Below are positions 1-5,849 of a stretch of 7,418 bases of DNA, one piece after another. Source of the stretch: Halobacteria archaeon (GTDB taxonomy: Archaea; Halobacteriota; Methanoliparia; Methanoliparales; Methanoliparaceae); NCBI GenBank assembly GCA_013329575.1, contig DUJX01000025.1:1-7418 (forward strand), read 5' to 3'. The position numbers and the translations under genes were made by a program. The notes under the pieces were generated by a model, which saw nothing but the letters and a program-made list of their open reading frames with translations, did not search any database and was not told where the DNA came from. Position 1 is the first letter of the stretch. Each line of letters opens with the position of its first letter.

Positions 1-73
1 AGCAAGATAACTATTTTAAGGTTGTGTGATCTTATTACATACCGAGTATAACTTAACTAAACTAATTTTCAGA

Positions 74-81
74 TTTTAAAG
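74..81 (+). promoter_or_regulatory. Possible TATA element for the thioredoxin-like gene
   Basis: The sequence TTTTAAAG lies about 30 bases before the Shine-Dalgarno sequence of the gene that follows. An archaeal TATA box here would place transcription start near base 103-105, giving a short leader that still contains the ribosome binding site at 112-119. The call rests on spacing and AT-rich sequence alone, in a region that is AT-rich throughout. Confidence 0.3.
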
Positions 82-111
82 ATTACAAAATCAGGTCTAA
101 CTAAGTTGTTT

Positions 112-119
112 GGAGGTGA
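112..119 (+). promoter_or_regulatory. Strong Shine-Dalgarno site that decides the start of the thioredoxin-like gene
   Basis: GGAGGTGA is a perfect match to the archaeal 16S rRNA anti-Shine-Dalgarno sequence. It ends 5 bases before the TTG at 125-127 and 17 bases before the first ATG at 137-139. The TTG at 110 overlaps the site and cannot be its target. The TTG at 125 is therefore the preferred start. Confidence 0.75.
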
Positions 120-124
120 AGATA

Positions 125-388
125 TTGGTTAACGAGATGAAAAAGTTATTGATATTGATAGATGAAGATGATCCGAATTGTATAGAACTTAAAAAAAGAT
201 TGAATCAGGACATAACAAAAAAAGCCAAATGGATTGGCAAAAATTCACCTGAGGGGCTTAAATTAGTAAAAGATTTTGAAATAGATCAATATCCGGCCTT
301 TTTTGTAGAAGATAGCAAAAAGATATACAAAATTGATGTTACGGCAAGTAAGAGCGAATGTATTGAAAAAATGATTGAAAAAGTTTAA
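125..388 (+). CDS. Small thioredoxin-fold-like protein with a DPNC motif (87 aa)
   Basis: The role is unknown. The secondary structure suggested by the sequence resembles a minimal thioredoxin/glutaredoxin fold: a hydrophobic strand (KKLLILID, residues 6-13), a turn DPNC at 16-19 followed by a charged helix, a second strand (AKWIG), a helix (PEGLKLVKDF), then QYPAFFVED at 55-63. In that segment Pro57 sits where thioredoxins have their cis-proline, before a closing beta hairpin and a C-terminal helix. The usual CxxC is replaced by DxxC, so only Cys19 is at the active-site position; a second Cys (79) lies in the last helix. No signal peptide or membrane segment is visible, so it should be cytosolic. 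The TTG start is chosen from the Shine-Dalgarno spacing; an ATG at 137 would give 83 aa. It is the only + strand gene here and converges on the tRNA gene. The fold is inferred, and a redox role is only possible. Confidence 0.7.
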   Translation: MVNEMKKLLILIDEDDPNCIELKKRLNQDITKKAKWIGKNSPEGLKLVKDFEIDQYPAFFVEDSKKIYKIDVTASKSECIEKMIEKV

Positions 389-403
389 TTTGCCGCCTCT
401 AAA

Positions 404-414
404 ACATTTTTATC
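404..414 (+). terminator. Possible oligo-T terminator after the thioredoxin-like gene
   Basis: A T5 run (407-411, within ACATTTTTATC) starts 19 bases after the stop codon. Archaeal RNA polymerase commonly terminates at short T runs without a hairpin. The rest of 389-566 shows no convincing gene. It contains only a short direct repeat, AATCTAATTT at 476-485 and 488-497, of no clear meaning. Confidence 0.3.
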
Positions 415-553
415 TTGTCTTGGCTTTTGGATCATAAATGTTATTCATTAAGATATTATAGACAATATTACGCCCAATCTAATTTGTAATCTAATTTAAC
501 CGGATTTTAGTATCAAATAACTCTAAAGAGAGGACAGAGCTTGTTTTTTAAAT

Positions 554-562
554 ATAAAACTG
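554..562 (-). terminator. Possible oligo-T terminator of tRNA-Arg
   Basis: On the - strand, a TTTT run (complement of 556-559) lies 8-11 bases after the discriminator base and is followed by more AT-rich sequence. This fits archaeal tRNA termination at short T runs, but such runs are common in this AT-rich DNA. Confidence 0.3.
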
Positions 563-566
563 AAGA

Positions 567-639
567 CGGGCTCGCCGGGATTTGAACCCGGGTTGTCGGA
601 TCCGGAATCCGAAGGGATGGTCCGCTACCCCACGAGCCC
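567..639 (-). tRNA. tRNA-Arg, anticodon CCG
   Basis: This is a complete 73-base cloverleaf on the - strand that decodes the arginine codon CGG. The 7-bp acceptor stem is GGGCTCG paired with CGAGCCC, and the discriminator base is G. The D arm carries the GG pair in its loop. The anticodon stem is TCGGA/TCCGA around the loop TTCCGGA, giving anticodon CCG. The variable loop has 4 bases (CAAC). The T arm is CCGGG/CCCGG with the loop TTCAAAT. The one irregularity is a T-T opposition at 13/22 at the inner end of the D stem. The 3' CCA is not encoded, as is usual in archaea, so it would be added after transcription. There is no intron: the anticodon loop is uninterrupted. Confidence 0.96.
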
Positions 640-680
640 ATTATCTAACATATTACAAATAATCGATAGCATCGAATAAG

Positions 681-690
681 CATTTATAGA
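681..690 (-). promoter_or_regulatory. Possible TATA box of tRNA-Arg
   Basis: On the - strand the sequence reads TCTATAAATG, close to the archaeal TATA consensus. Its centre is about 46 bases before the tRNA 5' end. With the usual TATA-to-start distance of about 26 bases, transcription would begin near 659 and leave a leader of about 20 bases for RNase P to remove. The element sits just past the stop codon of the upstream phosphatase gene (697), so the tRNA need not depend on read-through from that operon. Confidence 0.45.
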
Positions 691-696
691 TAACGA

Positions 697-1173
697 TTAT
701 AATAGTTTAGGTGTTATCATCCAATCTAGATACCAATCATCCAATCCTTTTCGTTCTAAACAAACAACCGAACAAGTTTTAAACTCTATCAAGAAAGAAT
801 TCGGTGTTCCGGTAAGCATTAAGCAGACAAGATTTGCTAAGTATGGCATATGCCCTACCATCATTGTATCTTCTTTTATCTCGCTTTTCAATCTATCTGC
901 ATATACAAATGGATCAAAAGACGGTCCAAGAGTCTTGTCTACTGCTAACTCTATAGATAAACTCTTGTTTATTATCTCGGCTGTCTCTTTAGCGCGCAGT
1001 ATCCCGCTATGGATTATGACCGAAGGGGTTATAGAATGTTCTTTCAAAAATTTTGCCAATTTTTCGGCATCTTTTACTCCTTTCTCCGATAACGGGCGTG
1101 CTGGATTCTCATAATCTTTTTTTGCTTTTGCATGTCTGACCAGATAAAGTTTCAGACTATCTGATTCGATCAT
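697..1173 (-). CDS. sixA: SixA-like phosphohistidine phosphatase (histidine phosphatase superfamily)
   Basis: This 158-aa cytosolic protein belongs to the histidine phosphatase (phosphoglycerate mutase-like) superfamily, short SixA branch (COG2062). Visible family marks are LVRHAKA at 11-17, with His14 as the phosphate-accepting histidine; RPLSEKGVKDAEKLA at 26-40, the typical SixA segment; SGILRAKETAEII at 56-68, with the conserved Arg and Thr; and VGHMPYL at 106-112, with the second catalytic His108. The length matches SixA proteins. E. coli SixA removes phosphate from phosphohistidine; the substrate in archaea is not established and cannot be read from sequence. The ATG start is supported by GAGGT 9 bases upstream, inside the end of the endonuclease V gene. 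That gene's stop lies only 5 bases away, so the two are very probably one transcript. The family call is firm; the exact substrate is not. Confidence 0.9.
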   Translation of the reverse strand: MIESDSLKLYLVRHAKAKKDYENPARPLSEKGVKDAEKLAKFLKEHSITPSVIIHSGILRAKETAEIINKSLSIELAVDKTLGPSFDPFVYADRLKSEIKEDTMMVGHMPYLANLVCLMLTGTPNSFLIEFKTCSVVCLERKGLDDWYLDWMITPKLL

Positions 1174-1178
1174 TCTAT

Positions 1179-1835
1179 CTAAACCTCTTTGGTTGATTCT
1201 TTAAAAGATAATTTTATACTTTTTGCAAAATTATGCGCTTCTTGGATCGGTATAGGCAGTTTATATTTTGATATAAGATTCTTTGTAACTTCAAAAGCAG
1301 AATCTACGGATATACGATTACCAGGCGTTATATATATCGGGTTTGTCCGATTTTTAGGTTTATACGCATAACCTATCACCATATCGTCTAAAATAATTGG
1401 GCTGCTCTCGCCTACTTCTGTCGGATCGATGCACGAACCATAAAACATTTTTTTTGTTACGCCTATCGTTGTTTTTTCTAATATAACCCCAACATGGCTT
1501 GCAGATCCTATCTTTCTCGGATGATTTATCCCCCCGCCATCTATAAGGATAATATCAGGTCTCGGTTTTAGTTTATCGATGGCTTTTATCGTATTTTTTC
1601 CCTCTCGGTAAAATAAAAGCCCAGGTATATACGGAAAATCTATTTTATCGATTACATACTCTCGTTTTAAGATCGCTCTACTCGGATAATCGACCAAGAC
1701 TGCTGCAGTAATTATTTTATCGTTAATGTAAGAAGAATCAACCCCTGCAACATAATCTATACGACTAAACCGATCTTCAAGTATTATCTTACTGTTCAAA
1801 CGCCTTTGTTCGTCCAATAATCGCTCGAGATCCAT
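1179..1835 (-). CDS. nfi: Endonuclease V (deoxyinosine 3' endonuclease)
   Basis: Endonuclease V nicks DNA one phosphodiester bond 3' of deoxyinosine and so starts repair of deaminated adenine; some homologues cut inosine in RNA. The 218-aa protein has the usual length and an RNase H-like fold. Diagnostic motifs in order are GVDSSY at 31-36 (metal ligand Asp33), PYIPGLLFYRE at 68-78 (Glu78, with the Tyr-Ile-Pro-Gly wedge that opens DNA beside the lesion), LIDGGGINHPRKIGSASH at 97-114 (Asp99 and His105), GVTKK at 125-129, and PGNRISVDSA at 171-180. All expected catalytic acidic residues are present. One small departure is DGGG where most relatives have DGHG or DGQG. The ATG start lacks a clear Shine-Dalgarno sequence; a TATA-like stretch about 40 bases upstream would give a short leader. 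The gene is followed 5 bases later by the SixA-like gene, with no obvious functional link. Confidence 0.95.
   Translation of the reverse strand: MDLERLLDEQRRLNSKIILEDRFSRIDYVAGVDSSYINDKIITAAVLVDYPSRAILKREYVIDKIDFPYIPGLLFYREGKNTIKAIDKLKPRPDIILIDGGGINHPRKIGSASHVGVILEKTTIGVTKKMFYGSCIDPTEVGESSPIILDDMVIGYAYKPKNRTNPIYITPGNRISVDSAFEVTKNLISKYKLPIPIQEAHNFAKSIKLSFKESTKEV
1183..1187 (-). promoter_or_regulatory. Ribosome binding site of the SixA-like gene, inside the end of the endonuclease V gene
   Basis: GAGGT on the - strand lies 9 bases before the ATG at 1173 and within the last codons of the upstream gene. This placement supports both the chosen start and coupled translation of the two genes. Confidence 0.6.
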
Positions 1836-1868
1836 ACTTATGCTCTTATCAATTTCATTTCATTAATT

Positions 1869-1881
1869 TTTTATTAAAAAT
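1869..1881 (-). promoter_or_regulatory. Possible TATA element for the nfi-sixA pair
   Basis: The - strand reads ATTTTTAATAAAA in the 70-base gap between the sepS stop and the nfi ATG. Its centre is about 40 bases before that ATG, so transcription could start near 1849 with a leader of about 14 bases. Equally, nfi could be transcribed from sepS. Support is limited to AT-rich sequence and spacing. Confidence 0.3.
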
Positions 1882-1905
1882 CATCGATTTAAGGGATCCA
1901 ATGTA

Positions 1906-3543
1906 TTACGTCTTATTATAACTTGCCAATTTAAATTCTACCGTCGTGAAGAAAGGACCTCTTATATCTATCTTCTTTTTCTTACCAGTCAGGTATCTTA
2001 GGATGTGATCTTTTATCGCGATATTGATCTCTCCTGGCGTCTTAACCATCCTTATTCGGGCCTGCCGTATCTCATCCTCCTTTATATCATTGCTTATCAA
2101 AGAATTTTCAATTATCGAGGCCGATAATTGAGCAAAAGCGTCCATGAACGTGATACCGGTATCCATCGCATCTTTGTATGTATCGTAAAATTTCTCGTTC
2201 TCAGGAACAGCAAAGATATTTCCGTCTTTAACAAATATCTTGTTTTTATAAGCAGGACCACAGAGTTTGGTATTATCTTCAGGCTCGACGAGATCGACGA
2301 TTATCTCTCTTCCATAAATAGTTCCTTTCCAGGCAGGAAAACGGCACGGACTTGCTATATCTCCATATTTTTCACATGCATCCCGTATTGCCAATGCTAA
2401 TCTCAATCCGTCCATGGTCTTTGGCGTCTCTCTTACATATATCCCTTTAGAAATCTCGAGATCGGTTAGATCTTCTTGATAAAACTGAGGATATACCATC
2501 TCTCTCATATCTTTCTGATCGTATAGTATCAGAGCAAGTCGTTCTACGCCTAGCCCCAAGTTCATTACAGGATACGGTATATCGTATTGAGCGAGTGCCG
2601 TAGGAGAATAAACACCAAAAGTTGCCACTTCTACCCAGCCATCGTTGTACTTCGTATTAGAACCAACCAAGGCAGGATGATAAGCAAAAACTTCTGTCTG
2701 CGTATCTGGAATGTAATATTTGCTTCTTTTATCATCCAATCTAAATTTGAAATTTTTAAACCCAAATTGCAACAATAATGACTCTGATACAGCCATACCG
2801 TCATCTACAGTGACATCATCGTCCATTATTACGCAGGATGCAGAATAATACGATTGAAGCCGTGTAGCATCCTCTTTCTGCTCTCGTCTAAAGCATCTAT
2901 CTATCGAGAACAATCTGACAGGTAGATCCCTTTTATTTAATAAAGAGCTTAGTGTGATAAACCAGCCCGACGTCATATGACTTCTAAGTGTGTTTGTCGA
3001 TGGTATGGGCTTCAATTCTTTGAATTCGGGGAATACTTCTGATAATATCTTCGTTCCATACGTATCGTCCATTGAGAGCCTTTTAGATATATCCGAAATA
3101 AGATCATCTCCATCGATCTTCCCCTTCTTATACAGATGAAGGCTCTCTTTTACCGCATTTTTCTCATCATCGCTCAACCCCCTTCCTATTACTGCCTCTA
3201 TCTTTAATATCTGCTCGTTAGATACTCCCACATTCGGTCTGGGTAATCCTGCAAGGTAAAAACACCTATCCAAGACTGCAAGCGATTCTGGACCAAACTG
3301 TTTTTTTACATCGTTCTCTTCGACTATAATGGGATTAATAGCCTCATCAAATTCCATTCTCAAATAAGCAGCCCTTAAATTGTTAATCATCTCAAATACA
3401 GGGTGTGGTCTGCCGTAAGGGTACGTTATACGAGGATATCTTTTGTTTATCTCTCTAATACCCAATATTTCAGACCCGTTTAGCCAAGCCGCCTCAAAAT
3501 CCTCATCAACCTCTTTTTTATACTTTGAAACATCAAATCTCAT
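1906..3543 (-). CDS. sepS: O-phosphoserine--tRNA(Cys) ligase (SepRS)
   Basis: This class II synthetase attaches O-phosphoserine to tRNA(Cys). SepCysS then converts Sep-tRNA to Cys-tRNA, the indirect cysteine route of most methanogens, ANME archaea and Archaeoglobus. The 545-aa protein is full length. Recognisable segments include YPRITYPYGRPHPVFEMINN near 36-55, FGPESLAVLDRCFYLAGLPR at 83-102, LRSHMTSGWF at 186-195 (phosphoserine-binding loop, Thr191), motif 2 FRREQKED at 218-225, SYYSASC at 231-237 (two serines that contact phosphoserine in characterised enzymes), VATFGVYSP at 306-314, and motif 3 MNLGLGVERLAL at 327-338 (Asn328 plus the conserved Arg). Residues from about 365 onward form the anticodon-recognition part. 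The ATG has AAAGGG 10 bases upstream. No sepCysS partner or tRNA-Cys gene lies in this window. The gene follows a 328-base structured intergenic block that may hold its leader. Confidence 0.97.
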   Translation of the reverse strand: MRFDVSKYKKEVDEDFEAAWLNGSEILGIREINKRYPRITYPYGRPHPVFEMINNLRAAYLRMEFDEAINPIIVEENDVKKQFGPESLAVLDRCFYLAGLPRPNVGVSNEQILKIEAVIGRGLSDDEKNAVKESLHLYKKGKIDGDDLISDISKRLSMDDTYGTKILSEVFPEFKELKPIPSTNTLRSHMTSGWFITLSSLLNKRDLPVRLFSIDRCFRREQKEDATRLQSYYSASCVIMDDDVTVDDGMAVSESLLLQFGFKNFKFRLDDKRSKYYIPDTQTEVFAYHPALVGSNTKYNDGWVEVATFGVYSPTALAQYDIPYPVMNLGLGVERLALILYDQKDMREMVYPQFYQEDLTDLEISKGIYVRETPKTMDGLRLALAIRDACEKYGDIASPCRFPAWKGTIYGREIIVDLVEPEDNTKLCGPAYKNKIFVKDGNIFAVPENEKFYDTYKDAMDTGITFMDAFAQLSASIIENSLISNDIKEDEIRQARIRMVKTPGEINIAIKDHILRYLTGKKKKIDIRGPFFTTVEFKLASYNKT

Positions 3544-3668
3544 CTAAATACATCCCTTTAAAGATCCACAGGTTCTTCACTCCTCAAAAATCAAAAATTT
3601 TTGAAATTTTTGAAATACACAAATCTATCCGATTTGCATTATTCGATCCTGCACAAGGCAGGCATTCA

Positions 3669-3825
3669 ATTGATCAGCAGTGTAGGTTTATCCTACACAA
3701 GATTAAAAAACATTTGTTTTTAAAGCCATCGATTGATCAGCAGTGCAAGTTTATCTTACACAAGATTAAAAAATATTTGTTTTTAAAGCCATCGATTGAT
3801 CAGCAAGTGTAGGTTTATCCTACAC
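3669..3825. repeat. 63-bp tandem repeat, 2.5 copies, each with a stem-loop
   Basis: Copies run 3669-3731, 3732-3794 and a partial one 3795-3825. The first two differ at only 4 of 63 positions; the third has one inserted A. Each begins ATTGATCAGCA, containing the palindrome TGATCA, and then carries a stem-loop. In copies 1 and 3 this is GTGTAGG-TTTAT-CCTACAC (3680-3698 and 3807-3825), with 7 perfect pairs. Copy 2 (3743-3761) has GTGCAAG-TTTAT-CTTACAC. Between stem-loops lies an AT-rich part which, on the - strand, reads GGCTTTAAAAACAAAT and then a T6 run. That part resembles a TATA-like element followed by a T-rich stop signal. The repeats abut directly with no unique spacers, so this is not a CRISPR array. 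Confidence 0.92.
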
Positions 3826-3832
3826 GGGAGGT

Positions 3833-3852
3833 ACAGGAACCGAAGGTTCTGT
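3833..3852 (-). terminator. Hairpin 20 bases after the COG2433 stop, possible mRNA 3' end structure
   Basis: On the - strand ACAGAACC, a TTC loop and GGTTCCTGT form an 8-bp stem with one bulged C. It begins 20 bases after the stop codon at 3872. No T run follows immediately, so it is not a classic intrinsic terminator. It could protect an mRNA 3' end or be the first element of the structured block. Confidence 0.3.
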
Positions 3853-3871
3853 AAGAATATCCGTTCTCAAT

Positions 3872-5845
3872 TTAATACATGTCGCCTCGTTCTCTTTTAT
3901 ACTCTTTGATCATCTTTATAATATCTTCCATTTTTCGCTCTTCCAATCTTTCATGATTTGTCTTGATCCATAGATCGATCAATCTATCCATCTCATTTTT
4001 ATCGATTATGCCAAACTCTTGGACGTACATTATCGATTCGCGGTCTACCATTATATTAACCTCTGAATCATTGAAAAGCGGTATATCTCGCTCATAAAAC
4101 CGCTCTTTTGCCAGATGCGACATCTCCGATCCAACAATTACTGCCTTAATACCAAAATCTATCAAAAAATCTGCGGTGGATCCTCCGCCACCTGCTGCAT
4201 CCTTAAGATAGACGATATCACCTTTTTTAATACCGATCTTTGTGTTAAACTCTATGATCGACTCTTTTTTAAACATATCGATCACTTTTACAGGATAAAA
4301 ATCTCCGGACGATTCAAGAATTTTTATCATTCTGAATTGTTCTATCTGGTTGGAATACTCTTTAATCTTTTCTTTAAGTCTTATTATCTCTTTTCCCTGT
4401 CTCTTTATCTCATTATCTCTTATTTTAATCTCTTTATCCCTCTTTATCTCTCTTCTTTCTTTTATTTTAAGTGACAGGATATAATCTTCCAGTTTTTTTA
4501 TCTCTATATTCTTCTCTTTCAGAGTTTTTCTAAGATACTCGTTATCTTCTCGTATCTTATTGATCCGCAGGTTAATTTGTTCATCAGGTTGTTTTTTTAC
4601 GTCTTTAGTTTTATCTTTTGTACCATCTTTTTTATCTTTATTAGCATCTTTTGTACTCTTTAATGGAGGAGATATTGCAGATTTAAGTGATACTCCTTTC
4701 AAAACGGCGGCTTTAATCTCGTCAGAATCGACCCATACCGGTATCTCTTTGTCTATCCGCTCAAACTTATTTTTAAATTTTTTATATGCGTCAAGTGCTG
4801 CAAAGAGTGCATCTCTCTCGTGAACATTACTAAAATCGTATCCTTTGGTCAGGTCTATCTTCTCTTCGGTTGCAGTATCTTTAGAAGAGTAAACCATAGT
4901 GTTAAATGCCCTCTTTATTTTCTCTACCGTATCGGGTATAGGATAGACGTCTGTTGCTATCATAATCGGTCTTCCTCTCTCTCGAATATATTTTATCATA
5001 TTCGAAACAGATGTATTTCTGGAGCTAGATATGCTTACGACCCGTCCGTCAAGATCGAGTAATGCAATTGCAGCTGTAGTTCCGGGATCTATCCCTACTA
5101 TCAGGTATTTTTTCTCGGTCGAATATCTTTCAAAATCTAACGAGTCTTTGGTTACCGGAGAAAGATTTACTTGAACATCTGCACCACGATCCGAAGAGAT
5201 TCCTATGTTTGTTATATTCTCTTCTACCAAGAAAAGACCGCTTGTATAACCCCCATATCCTTCTTTTATGCTAAGCGAATATTTGACTCCGTTCTTATCC
5301 AGATGATCTTTAATCTCCTTAACTTTTAGTTTTACCATTCCATGAACCTTTCTTCTATACCGGTTCTGGCTCCATCCGCCCTTTCCAAGACTCCTAGATC
5401 TGCTTACACGTATCTTTGTCCTATCACTTATGTACGAGACCTCGCAACCAACGCCCCTGCTCGCTAATAATGCACATACCGTAGCAGATTCTAACGGGCT
5501 CCTTTTATCGAATGATAAATTATAATCAGATGCTAATTTACTAAGTTTTTGATTGTTTGTTACCTGGATAAGTTTTGTCTCATATGGTAATCCTTTTAAA
5601 AAAGATAGCAGATGCTTTTTATCCTTGGTTAACTCGTATATATTATCTACCGCCAAGATACTCGGTCTTTTTTGTTTGATCATCCGAAAAAGTTTAAACC
5701 TGCTTATCTCCCTATGTTCCTCCAAACTCTTTCCAGGTTCGAGTATTGCCAGAGAATACTTTTCTTCTTCTTTTTTAGATCTCGGTGATCCTTTTAAAAT
5801 ATCAACTCCAAAGACTAGATCTTTCTTTATTAAATCATCCTCCAT
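3872..5845 (-). CDS. COG2433/DUF460 protein: RuvC/YqgF-type RNase H fold with coiled coil
   Basis: This 657-aa archaeal protein matches the uncharacterised COG2433 (DUF460) family, predicted to be a nuclease of the RNase H fold; activity has not been read directly from sequence. The N-terminal part has FGVDILKGSPRS at 12-23 and ILAVDN at 63-68. A basic segment follows at 142-176, including GKGGWSQNRYRRKVHGM. The central RuvC/YqgF-like domain (about 247-365) has GIDPGTT at 251-257, a second acidic motif IATDVYP at 296-302, and HERDALFAALDAYK at 342-355; Asp253, Asp299 and Asp345 are the likely metal ligands. A low-complexity Lys/Asp linker (about 396-418) leads to a charged coiled coil (about 425-505) and a C-terminal domain with KKGDIVYLKDAAGGGGSTAD. 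The ATG lies 4 bases after the rio2 stop, so the two genes are surely co-transcribed, which hints at a role in RNA or ribosome metabolism. GGAGGATGA lies just after the ATG, but no alternative in-frame start follows it. Confidence 0.9.
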   Translation of the reverse strand: MEDDLIKKDLVFGVDILKGSPRSKKEEEKYSLAILEPGKSLEEHREISRFKLFRMIKQKRPSILAVDNIYELTKDKKHLLSFLKGLPYETKLIQVTNNQKLSKLASDYNLSFDKRSPLESATVCALLASRGVGCEVSYISDRTKIRVSRSRSLGKGGWSQNRYRRKVHGMVKLKVKEIKDHLDKNGVKYSLSIKEGYGGYTSGLFLVEENITNIGISSDRGADVQVNLSPVTKDSLDFERYSTEKKYLIVGIDPGTTAAIALLDLDGRVVSISSSRNTSVSNMIKYIRERGRPIMIATDVYPIPDTVEKIKRAFNTMVYSSKDTATEEKIDLTKGYDFSNVHERDALFAALDAYKKFKNKFERIDKEIPVWVDSDEIKAAVLKGVSLKSAISPPLKSTKDANKDKKDGTKDKTKDVKKQPDEQINLRINKIREDNEYLRKTLKEKNIEIKKLEDYILSLKIKERREIKRDKEIKIRDNEIKRQGKEIIRLKEKIKEYSNQIEQFRMIKILESSGDFYPVKVIDMFKKESIIEFNTKIGIKKGDIVYLKDAAGGGGSTADFLIDFGIKAVIVGSEMSHLAKERFYERDIPLFNDSEVNIMVDRESIMYVQEFGIIDKNEMDRLIDLWIKTNHERLEERKMEDIIKMIKEYKRERGDMY

Positions 5846-5849
5846 AACA

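Larger units (their letters stand above)
3544..3871 (-). other. 328-base gene-free block rich in hairpins, between the COG2433 gene and sepS
   Basis: No credible protein gene is present. The block contains a 63-bp tandem repeat (3669-3825), a perfect 14-bp palindrome TCAAAAATTTTTGA (3591-3604), and two small hairpins with 5-base loops: CAAATC/GATTTG at 3620-3636 and CCTGC/GCAGG at 3648-3662. A longer hairpin at 3833-3852 has an ACAG-AACC/GGTTCTGT stem with one bulged base. With the three repeat hairpins, six stem-loops occur in about 230 bases. The 12-base core ATCCTACACAAG appears in exact or near form four times, starting at 3646, 3690, 3753 and 3817. The block is downstream of the COG2433 stop and upstream of sepS on the - strand, so it could be a 3' UTR, a sepS leader or a separate small RNA. 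Which of these it is cannot be told from sequence. Confidence 0.6.

Noticed and set aside
110..127. TTG at 110 as start of the thioredoxin-like gene
   Set aside because: The Shine-Dalgarno GGAGGTGA at 112-119 lies inside that reading, so it must serve a downstream codon.
567..639. Intron or unusual anticodon in the tRNA
   Set aside because: The anticodon loop is a normal 7 bases and all stems close without an insertion. The anticodon is plainly CCG.
3533..3580. Short leader-peptide frame (GTG start, 15 aa) overlapping the sepS start, and an inner ATG at 3553
   Set aside because: The frame has no cysteine or serine codons that would fit an attenuator, its ribosome binding site is poor, and such short frames arise often by chance.
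3525..3812. 95-codon + strand open frame containing an in-frame 21-residue repeat (SIDQQC...LFLKP)
   Set aside because: It runs antisense over the start of sepS and through the repeat block. The protein repeat is only a by-product of the 63-bp period being a multiple of three. It has no ribosome binding site, and the stem-pairing pattern favours an RNA or DNA function.
3669..3825. CRISPR array
   Set aside because: The 63-bp units are directly adjacent with no unique spacers, there are fewer than three copies, and no cas genes are nearby.
4115..5062. Several + strand open frames opposite the COG2433 gene
   Set aside because: They are shadows of the - strand coding frame, with no ribosome sites and no recognisable protein features.
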